A stretch of DNA of 11,471 nt, from NCBI GenBank assembly GCA_029555925.1, contig JAKPQU010000069.1, forward strand, positions 1 through 11,471, in the 5' to 3' direction. The notes beneath the pieces were generated by a model that had not been told where the DNA came from, did not search any database, and was given only the letters and a program-made list of their open reading frames with translations. A program made the position numbers and the translations under genes. The stretch comes from Bacillota bacterium (lineage in GTDB: Bacteria > Eremiobacterota > SpSt-956 > JAKJGF01). Numbering within the stretch: the stretch's first letter is position 1; every line of letters begins with the position of its first letter. Positions 1-5,850 of the stretch are shown in pieces.

Positions 1-2
1 AA

Positions 3-455
3 ATAAAACATATAAAATCGGTATGTAATATACTAAAGAAAAACCATATTTCTGCCAGGTATCTCGTTGCAGGTTCTCAGATATTTTTAATAGATCCCGG
101 AGAAGAAACGTTACAGGGAATAACCTTCGCCACTCTTTTTAATACAGGAACAAATGATGTAAATGCTGAAAAATTTATTAAACTTTTTAAGGATAATTTT
201 GGCGGCATTAAACCGGATCAGTTAAATGCACTTTCCTATGATGCTACATTGTTAATGAGTAAAGCTATTTCAGAAGGCGGTATAAAAAGGGAAGATATTA
301 AAAGTTATTTATCCTCTCTTGGAGTGGAAAGACCTCCTTTTATAGGAGTTACAGGCGTTACTGCCTTTGATAAAACAGGCTCAGTTCAAAAAGATATGCT
401 TCTTATAAATATTAAAAATCATATGTTCCAGCCAGTAGGTGTTATATCTATATAA
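3..455 (+). CDS. C-terminal part of a type 1 periplasmic-binding (LivJ-like) protein, 5' end outside window
   Basis: The reading frame is open from the window edge to a TAA at 453-455, giving 150 visible residues, so the gene is cut off at its 5' end. The visible part looks like the last third of a type 1 (leucine/isoleucine/valine-binding) solute-binding domain. It has a GEETLQGI-like segment, a block resembling AEKFIKLFKDNFGG followed by LSYDATLLMSKAI, and then GVTG.TAFDKTGSV near the end. The same C-terminal pattern (YD....L..A., then a GLTG-like turn) recurs in the 471-2759 product, and its YD helix recurs in the 3210-5693 product. It is therefore probably a third member of this tandem family and may carry an N-terminal kinase fold upstream. 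That part is inference, because no kinase or membrane segment is visible here. The next gene's ribosome site overlaps its stop codon, which indicates co-transcription. Confidence 0.8.
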   Translation: MKHIKSVCNILKKNHISARYLVAGSQIFLIDPGEETLQGITFATLFNTGTNDVNAEKFIKLFKDNFGGIKPDQLNALSYDATLLMSKAISEGGIKREDIKSYLSSLGVERPPFIGVTGVTAFDKTGSVQKDMLLINIKNHMFQPVGVISI

Positions 456-460
456 AGGAG
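454..460 (+). promoter_or_regulatory. Ribosome binding site that fixes a TTG start
   Basis: AAAGGAG overlaps the TAA stop of the upstream gene and lies 10 bases before TTG at 471. No ATG lies near enough to compete, and the encoded protein begins with the same short lead-in to the kinase fold as its paralogue (MLEKGQILNNRY versus MLSAGDIIKGEY). The TTG start is therefore well supported, and the spacing points to translational coupling. Confidence 0.75.
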
Positions 461-470
461 TTAACAGAGA

Positions 471-2759
471 TTGCTGGAGAAAGGTCAAATATTAAATAAT
501 CGCTATAAAATTCTGGAAATAATAAAAGTGGGTGTAAAGAAAGCCGTTTATACGGCAGTTGACCTCAATTTGCCCGGTAAACAGTGGATTATAAAAGAAA
601 TTTTTTCGCAACATGTAAAAGAAGAGCAAAAAGAACAATTTCACAGGGAACTTCAGGTTAGAGCAGGGATTATGGCCCAGATAGATTATATATCTTTACC
701 TTCTCTTGTAGATTTTTTCACATGTGATGAGAAATGTTATTTTGTATTTGCATATATTTATGGTAAAAGCCTGGCCTCTATGGTTAATAATTCATCAGGA
801 TATTTTTCTGACGAAGAATCTGTAAAAGAATTTATTTTCCAGATGGTTCAAACTTCTATTTATTTCCAGAAACATCCTATCTTTAATATTTCTATTGAAT
901 TCAAGCCTGAAAATATCTTTATTGATTCTATGGGTATGGTAAAATTTTTAGATTATTCTATATCTGAAGAAAGTACTGTTAATAAAATATATACAACAAA
1001 ATTTCTTGAGACTATTTATAAAAAAAGAATTGACCATGACGTTATATTAACAGGCAAGATGTTTTCCTATCTTCTCTCATCAGGTAAAGATATTTTAGAA
1101 CCTGAAAGCTACACATGCGTGGAAGATATTTTAACTGCTCTGTCTCCGGGAAAGAATATGTTTAAAGGTAATTCCATTCTGATTACTGAAACCGGCAAAA
1201 CAGAGGAAGAGGAAAGAATACCGGAAAGAGTAAATAAAGATCTTTCCTGCCAGTCAATAGAAGAATTTATGGAAGAAGGTTTTACCGGAGATGAATTACC
1301 TGTTAACAGCCATTACCGTTCGGGTAAGACGAAGAATGAGGAACTGTGCTCGCATCACGCATCACCCATCACGCATCACGATTCTCATATGAACGGATAT
1401 GTAGCGAGACGTTCTGAAGATAGATTTTTTTTTAAATCCTCTTTTCTTCTATTATTTTTACTCAGTATTATAATGATTGTTATAATAAATGCAGTTCGTT
1501 TAACCGGCATATTGTCTGTTTCCGGAGCCGGTGATAATAAAAATTCGGTACAGAATGAATTACTACCTATTGAACCGGAAGAATTAAAAAAGAGAGCAAT
1601 TTATTATTATAATCTGAGAGACTATTCCAGAGCTATTTCTCTCTTTAAAAGACATCTGTTAAATTACCCCGGAGACGGAGAAGCAAGTATATATCTTTCG
1701 AACAGTTATATTTTAATGGGAGAAAGCAAGAAATTATATATAGGACTTGGAATATCTATTACAGGTGATGACAGCCAGGTCGGTCAGGCTGTAATGCAGG
1801 GTATCGCAATGGGAATCAGAGAAATAAATTCCGCTGAAAGAAATATAAAATTTGTTATAGTAATAAAAGATGATAATTCCAATCCTGATAAAGCCAGGGA
1901 AATAGCTCGTAGTTTCGTAGAAGATAATAAAATTTCAATAGTAATAGGTCATGGGAGAAGTTCCTGTACACTTGCAGCAGGCAAAATTTATAATGAAGGT
2001 AAACTTCCTGATATATCTCCCATATCTACAAACCCGGTGATATCAAATATTGGTCCCTACATTTTCAGAACATGCGGAAGTGATATGTCACAGGCAAGAA
2101 CTCTTGTAGATATTGCTATGAATAAGTTAAAAGTAAAAAATATTGCCATTATGTGTAATTTATATGAGCCTTATTCAAACAGTTTATCCTCTTTTGTAAA
2201 AAAATATTCTTTGAATAATCTGAATATTGTTTGCCAGGAAAACTACAGTTTTAATGATAGTGACTTTACGTTACAGGTATTGAATATAATAAATAAATCT
2301 CCCGATTTAGTGTTTATAGCAGGTTATGATGTTCAGGCTCTGTCTATTATAAAGCAACTCAGAGAAAAAGGATTTAAGGGTTATATAATGGGTGGAGATG
2401 CACTTTATACACAGAGAATGATAAATCAGGGAAAAGAATATGTTGATGGCTTTATCTGTACAACATTTTTTCATCCTGATATTTCTTCCAATGATACATT
2501 TGTAAAGGATTTTAGAAAACTTTTTGGCGGAGGTACTCCCAATCCCATAGCAGCCCAGGCATATGATAGTATAAAATTAATATCCTGTGCCTTAGATGAT
2601 TCTATAGACAGAAATAGTCTTCAAAAAAATCTTTCAGAGATAGGGAGTAAAGGTAAAAGGTTCAGAGGATTAACAGGAGAAATAAATTTTACGGAACATA
2701 GAGAATCCGGCAACTGGATAGTTGTAAAAATCCATGGAGGTAAATATATACCATTATGA
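471..2759 (+). CDS. Membrane receptor-like Ser/Thr pseudokinase with C-terminal LivJ-like ligand-binding domain
   Basis: The 762-residue protein starts at TTG. Residues 12-225 are a kinase fold. Residues 322-341 form one transmembrane helix. Residues 370-418 are a TPR-like helical pair, and residues 422-760 are a type 1 periplasmic-binding domain. The kinase keeps the beta-3 lysine (K42), K145, N148 of the catalytic loop and D161. However, the glycine loop retains only G21, HRD reads SIE (E143), DFG reads DYS, and the activation segment is about ten residues short with no APE motif. Phosphotransfer is therefore doubtful, though nucleotide binding remains possible. The binding domain is close to the LivJ pattern: IGHGRSSCT at 492-500, SPISTNP at 516-522, and a FRT.GSD..Q segment at 532-541. 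This suits an amino-acid or amide ligand. The topology should put the kinase fold inside and the sensor outside. A GC-rich heptamer array encodes residues 294-303 of the linker before the membrane helix. The gene lies just upstream of an intact-kinase paralogue. Confidence 0.88.
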   Translation: MLEKGQILNNRYKILEIIKVGVKKAVYTAVDLNLPGKQWIIKEIFSQHVKEEQKEQFHRELQVRAGIMAQIDYISLPSLVDFFTCDEKCYFVFAYIYGKSLASMVNNSSGYFSDEESVKEFIFQMVQTSIYFQKHPIFNISIEFKPENIFIDSMGMVKFLDYSISEESTVNKIYTTKFLETIYKKRIDHDVILTGKMFSYLLSSGKDILEPESYTCVEDILTALSPGKNMFKGNSILITETGKTEEEERIPERVNKDLSCQSIEEFMEEGFTGDELPVNSHYRSGKTKNEELCSHHASPITHHDSHMNGYVARRSEDRFFFKSSFLLLFLLSIIMIVIINAVRLTGILSVSGAGDNKNSVQNELLPIEPEELKKRAIYYYNLRDYSRAISLFKRHLLNYPGDGEASIYLSNSYILMGESKKLYIGLGISITGDDSQVGQAVMQGIAMGIREINSAERNIKFVIVIKDDNSNPDKAREIARSFVEDNKISIVIGHGRSSCTLAAGKIYNEGKLPDISPISTNPVISNIGPYIFRTCGSDMSQARTLVDIAMNKLKVKNIAIMCNLYEPYSNSLSSFVKKYSLNNLNIVCQENYSFNDSDFTLQVLNIINKSPDLVFIAGYDVQALSIIKQLREKGFKGYIMGGDALYTQRMINQGKEYVDGFICTTFFHPDISSNDTFVKDFRKLFGGGTPNPIAAQAYDSIKLISCALDDSIDRNSLQKNLSEIGSKGKRFRGLTGEINFTEHRESGNWIVVKIHGGKYIPL
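1351..1380 (+). repeat. Heptanucleotide tandem array (CGCATCA x4) inside a coding region
   Basis: Four consecutive 7-base units run from 1351 to 1378: CGCATCA, CGCATCA, CCCATCA, CGCATCA, followed by CG. The tract is about 60% G+C in AT-rich surroundings. It lies in frame in the juxtamembrane linker of the pseudokinase receptor and encodes a His/Ser-rich stretch. A related array occurs at 2778-2805. Confidence 0.85.
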
Positions 2760-2777
2760 ATATACTTTATATTATTT

Positions 2778-2805
2778 CGCGTCCACCGTCATCCGTCACG
2801 CGTCA
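2778..2805 (+). repeat. Second heptanucleotide array at a gene junction
   Basis: The four units are CGCGTCC, ACCGTCA, TCCGTCA and CGCGTCA, followed by CGA. The core C[GC]C[AG]TCA matches most units of the 1351-1380 array, and both tracts end in CGA. It is about two thirds G+C and sits just after the stop of the pseudokinase receptor, before the most likely start of the next small gene. Confidence 0.78.
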
Positions 2806-2817
2806 CGACTGAAAAAA

Positions 2818-3198
2818 ATGTCTTATTTTGCCAGAGTAGAAAAAGCAGAAGAATATAATATGTTGCAGGAAGGAGAAGTCACACTTAAAATAGAAGGTTT
2901 ATCATTAAGGTGTGAAACAGATGATTTATTTATAGAAGAAACCCATTGTATCGTTGATCTCTATGTGAAACATGGAGAAATAACAAAGACTGAATACAGA
3001 GATTTTTTCTTTGATTTACTTGAAACGGATGATTGTGTTATTATTATAGGTGGTAAAGTTAAGCGAAAGTTTAACGAATATAATTTTTTGATAGAAAGTC
3101 TTCTGGATATTGAAATAATGGTTGATGAAATTACGGACTTTTTTGTGGGAGATTTTGTAATAGCAAAAGGAGTATTGCATGCCAGCCTGGCAGGGTGA
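2818..3198 (+). CDS. Small unrecognised beta-rich protein between two receptor kinases
   Basis: I do not recognise this family. From ATG 2818 the product has 126 residues, with no signal peptide, no membrane helix and no cysteine pair pattern. It is acidic and appears rich in beta strands, for example the run CVIIIGGKVKRKF and a final DFVIAKGVLHASL. The alternation could suit an OB-like barrel, but that is only a weak impression. The start is uncertain. The frame stays open back to an ATG at 2734 inside the upstream gene, but those extra 28 codons are partly made of the heptamer array (2778-2805) and look unlike the rest. Neither start has a clear ribosome site, and an internal ATG at 2860 is also possible. 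The TGA stop overlaps the next gene's GAGGTGA site. It therefore probably belongs to the same transcript as the receptors and may assist them. Confidence 0.6.
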   Translation: MSYFARVEKAEEYNMLQEGEVTLKIEGLSLRCETDDLFIEETHCIVDLYVKHGEITKTEYRDFFFDLLETDDCVIIIGGKVKRKFNEYNFLIESLLDIEIMVDEITDFFVGDFVIAKGVLHASLAG

Positions 3199-3203
3199 GG
3201 TGA
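3197..3203 (+). promoter_or_regulatory. Ribosome binding site for the active receptor kinase
   Basis: GAGGTGA overlaps the TGA stop of the small upstream gene and sits six bases before ATG 3210. This supports that start and suggests translational coupling. Confidence 0.7.
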
Positions 3204-3209
3204 ACAATT

Positions 3210-5693
3210 ATGCTTTCGGCAGGAGATATAATAAAGGGAGAATACAAAGTTATTAAAGTCATTGGTAATGGTGGCATGGGCTCTATATACCTGTGTGCTG
3301 AGGTCAAAGAGAGTAATAAAAAATGGGCATTAAAGGAAATGAGATTAACTCAGATTCAGGCAGAAATGCAGGAAAAAGCTACAAAACATTTTGAAATGGA
3401 AGCAGAAATTTTATCCAGGTTAAATCACCTTAATTTACCGACGGTAAAAGAATATTTTAAAGAAAATGGAAATTATTATCTGGTAATGGAATTTATTGAA
3501 GGCGAGGATCTCGGGAAGTTGCTTGACAGAAGCGCAACTCCTTTCTCTGAAGAACTTGTTTTGAAGTGGGGAACTCAGATAGCGACTGCCCTGTATTTTC
3601 TGCATATTCAAAAACCTCACCCCATTATATACAGAGATTTAAAACCATCCAATATTATCGTTACTCCTGAAGGCAATATAAAGTTAATCGATTTTGGAAT
3701 TGCCAGATTTTTTCAGCCAGGTAAGAAGAAAGATACAATTCAGATGGGGTCACTGGGCTACGCTCCTCCCGAACAGTTCGGTGAAGGTCAGACTGATGAG
3801 AGATCTGATATTTATTCTCTTGGAGTAACATTACATCAACTGCTTACCAAAAGAGATCCTGCCGAAGCAGATAATCCATTCAAAATCCCACTGGTAAGAA
3901 CAATGAATAAAGATGTGTCTATTGAACTTGAAAGAATAATACAGAGATCTACCCAGTTTGAAGCTATAAGAAGATATCAAAAAGTCAGTGAGTTAAAAAG
4001 AGATTTAAAATCTCTTTATGATGAAAAATTAAGAAAATCCAGACAAATGCCTCAGGCACCTCAACTTCCTGTATCTGTTCAGCCGCCGACTATTGCAATC
4101 AGTGCGGTAGAAATGGAAAGACTTCCCGGTCATGGGAAACCCCAGGATGTTCAATATTCTCATCCCGGGAAACCAGGGGAAAATGTTATAGAAAAAAAAG
4201 AAGCCAGTAAAGATTCAGAGGTCAGCAAAGATAAAATTAAAGAAGCCGGTAAAGATTCAAATGAAGAAAAGCTAGATAAAGGTGATGAAAAACAGGAGAA
4301 AAAAATTCCTTATAGAGCTAAAAAGAAAAAATCTCTTCTTGCTACTACTTTTATTATTATTTTGTTTATTTCCTTACCTGTTCTATTATATTATTTAAAA
4401 CCTCCATGGGCTATAAAATATTTGTCTTTTATACCAAGTTTTCATTCAGTATCTCTTCCTGAAGTGACACCTTCCCCTGCTGTGGAGACTTTAAATCTAA
4501 AAGAACAGGCTCTGAGCAAGTATAACGACGGAAATTTTTCGGAAGCAACCGGTCTTATAAATGAATCTCTAAAAAATTTTCCTGCTGATCCAGAAGCTAT
4601 GATAATTAAATCCAATATAGAACTTGCTGTTCAGGGTAATGATAAATTTTCTTTAGGTTTAATAGTATCCGGGAAAGGTAAATATACTTACGACGGAGAG
4701 GATATGATGAAAGGTGCTTTCCTTGCCCAGAAAGAAATAAATTCTAATTTAGGTGTAAGAGGTAAAATGTTAAAAGTGGATATAATAAATGATTTTTCTG
4801 ATGTAAATCTGGCATTTAATAGTATGAGTCGTATAAAATCAGATAATTTTACAGCATTTATTGGTCCTGATGATTATAATGTTTATATGTCTGTCGCACC
4901 TCTGTTCAAAACTTCAGGTATGCTACAGTTTACTCCCTGTTTATCTATGATAAATAATCAGAAGGATAGACCTTTTACATTTGGATTATCTCCTGATATA
5001 AGAAGTGAGTTAAAAGCTATATACAAATTGATATATGGAAAACTGAATAAAAAGAAAATTGCTACTATTTATGACATTCAAAACCCGTATTTTTTCGAGT
5101 TAAATTATATTTTTAAAGAGGAAATTTTATCAAAAGAACGAACTATAATAAATGATGTCCTGGTCAGAGAGGATAGTATAAGGGAACAAAAAGAAATAAA
5201 TAGAATATTAGATAGTCTGGCCATAAGCAAACCGGAAGTGATTTTGTTTTTTTCTTCACCTTATCTGATAAAGCAACTTGCCACAGAAATAAGAAAGAAA
5301 GATAAGGATGTTATTTTTGTTACAGGACACTGGGCTATGTCCGGTCAGCTAATATCAAAAGAAAATGATGTAACGGAAGGCCTTTTATGCCTCTGTCCTC
5401 TATTAAAAGATGAAGAAGGTTTTGTAAAAAAATACAGGGAGGTGTTTTCTGATAGTATAACCCTGCGAGCAATACAGGTATATGATACTCTTATCTTATT
5501 GAAAGAAGCTATTAATGCCAGGGGGTTTCGTAGAGAGGCTATCAGGTCTTACCTGATGGCTTTTGATGCGGATAATCCTTACCGGGGGAAAAGTGTTACT
5601 TTTTACTTTTCAGGCAGGGATAGTCATAAAGAAACCGGGTGGAGAGTTTTGCAGATTCTAAAGCATAATTTTACTGTCCACTCTGAAATATAA
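3210..5693 (+). CDS. Membrane receptor-like Ser/Thr kinase with C-terminal type 1 periplasmic-binding domain
   Basis: This 827-residue kinase looks catalytically complete. The glycine loop is GNGGMG at 19-24, and the beta-3 lysine is K42 (ALKEM). The helix C glutamate is probably E64. YRDLKPSN spans 141-148, DFG is at 161-163, APPE is at 185-188, and the SDIYSLG aspartate is D200. A Pro-rich and then Lys/Glu-rich linker (about 275-373) leads to one membrane helix at about 374-395. A TPR-like pair follows at 426-475, then a type 1 binding domain at 480-820. The predicted arrangement is a cytoplasmic Hanks-type kinase controlled by an extracytoplasmic sensor. Its pocket differs from LivJ: where the paralogue has SSCT and STNP, this protein has IGPDDYNVYM (551-560) and TPCLSM (575-580). 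The ligand may therefore differ, or the domain may act without one. PASTA repeats, usual in PrkC/PknB kinases, are absent. It is probably co-transcribed with the two genes upstream. Confidence 0.93.
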   Translation: MLSAGDIIKGEYKVIKVIGNGGMGSIYLCAEVKESNKKWALKEMRLTQIQAEMQEKATKHFEMEAEILSRLNHLNLPTVKEYFKENGNYYLVMEFIEGEDLGKLLDRSATPFSEELVLKWGTQIATALYFLHIQKPHPIIYRDLKPSNIIVTPEGNIKLIDFGIARFFQPGKKKDTIQMGSLGYAPPEQFGEGQTDERSDIYSLGVTLHQLLTKRDPAEADNPFKIPLVRTMNKDVSIELERIIQRSTQFEAIRRYQKVSELKRDLKSLYDEKLRKSRQMPQAPQLPVSVQPPTIAISAVEMERLPGHGKPQDVQYSHPGKPGENVIEKKEASKDSEVSKDKIKEAGKDSNEEKLDKGDEKQEKKIPYRAKKKKSLLATTFIIILFISLPVLLYYLKPPWAIKYLSFIPSFHSVSLPEVTPSPAVETLNLKEQALSKYNDGNFSEATGLINESLKNFPADPEAMIIKSNIELAVQGNDKFSLGLIVSGKGKYTYDGEDMMKGAFLAQKEINSNLGVRGKMLKVDIINDFSDVNLAFNSMSRIKSDNFTAFIGPDDYNVYMSVAPLFKTSGMLQFTPCLSMINNQKDRPFTFGLSPDIRSELKAIYKLIYGKLNKKKIATIYDIQNPYFFELNYIFKEEILSKERTIINDVLVREDSIREQKEINRILDSLAISKPEVILFFSSPYLIKQLATEIRKKDKDVIFVTGHWAMSGQLISKENDVTEGLLCLCPLLKDEEGFVKKYREVFSDSITLRAIQVYDTLILLKEAINARGFRREAIRSYLMAFDADNPYRGKSVTFYFSGRDSHKETGWRVLQILKHNFTVHSEI
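4197..4259 (+). repeat. Two 21-base near-identical direct repeats in the kinase linker
   Basis: The segments 4197-4217 and 4239-4259 differ at one base and are spaced 42 bases apart, in frame. They encode a duplicated 14-residue unit beginning KEASKDS (330) and KEAGKDS (344) in the charged juxtamembrane linker. This is probably a local duplication in a disordered region, and the Ser residues could be phosphorylation sites. Confidence 0.7.
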
Positions 5694-5721
5694 AAAAGAT
5701 CTTTTAATTATATTTGAAATA

Positions 5722-5730
5722 TGTTAAAAT
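5722..5730 (+). promoter_or_regulatory. Possible extended -10 promoter element before the phosphatase gene
   Basis: TGTTAAAAT resembles an extended -10 (TGnTATAAT). The region where a -35 would lie, about 5702-5707, reads TTTTAA, which is poor. A nearby TTGAAA at 5714-5719 would need a different, weaker -10 around 5737. This is the only intergenic gap in the cluster long enough for an internal promoter, so initiation here is plausible but unproven. Confidence 0.25.
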
Positions 5731-5740
5731 GTATTTTTAT

Positions 5741-5850
5741 GAAGCCCTTAAATTTATTAACAGGGGGGGTGTTTGCCTGGTTTTAGATTTGCTAACAAGG
5801 GCTAGGACCTAAAAATGGTCTGGTAGCAAAATTTAGCCGGGTATAATTAT
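5741..5850 (+). promoter_or_regulatory. Candidate structured 5' leader with alternative pairings
   Basis: The stretch before the TTG start of the phosphatase gene contains several long complementary segments. AGCCCTT 5743-5749 pairs with AAGGGCT 5797-5803. TTTGCTA 5788-5794 pairs with TAGCAAA 5824-5830. GGACC 5805-5809 pairs with GGTCT 5817-5821 around a 7-base loop. GGCTA 5800-5804 pairs with TAGCC 5834-5838, close to the start codon. The first and last pairings exclude each other, and the first two together would form a pseudoknot. This is the pattern expected of a regulatory leader. I could not match it to a riboswitch class that I know. The gene lacks a good Shine-Dalgarno site, so translation may depend on this structure. 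Confidence 0.4.

Noticed and set aside
3180..3192. Palindrome TGCCAG-C-CTGGCA at the end of the small gene
   Set aside because: The one-base centre cannot form a good RNA hairpin and it lies within coding sequence; no second copy was found in the window.
3016..3207. Minus-strand open frames here and elsewhere (for example 3435-3620, 7464-7682, 7879-8091, 8503-8694, 10704-10898)
   Set aside because: Each lies opposite a well-supported gene, and none shows a recognisable domain.
5694..5705. Possible terminator AAAAGATCTTTT after the active kinase gene
   Set aside because: It is a short AT palindrome with almost no loop and would make a very weak stem; it is no better than expected in AT-rich DNA.
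5842..5847. TATAAT just before the TTG start of the phosphatase gene
   Set aside because: There is no -35 at the right distance, and transcription would start at or after the start codon.
5741..5850. Match to the cyclic di-GMP-I (GEMM) riboswitch, because of TAGCCGGGT near the 3' end
   Set aside because: The required GGCAAACC and GACGCAAAGCC elements and the GNRA loop are not present in the right order.
5761..5850. Small signal recognition particle RNA, from a superficial likeness around GTTTGCCTGG and AGGACC
   Set aside because: The GNRA apical loop and the conserved symmetric loop of SRP helix 8 are missing.
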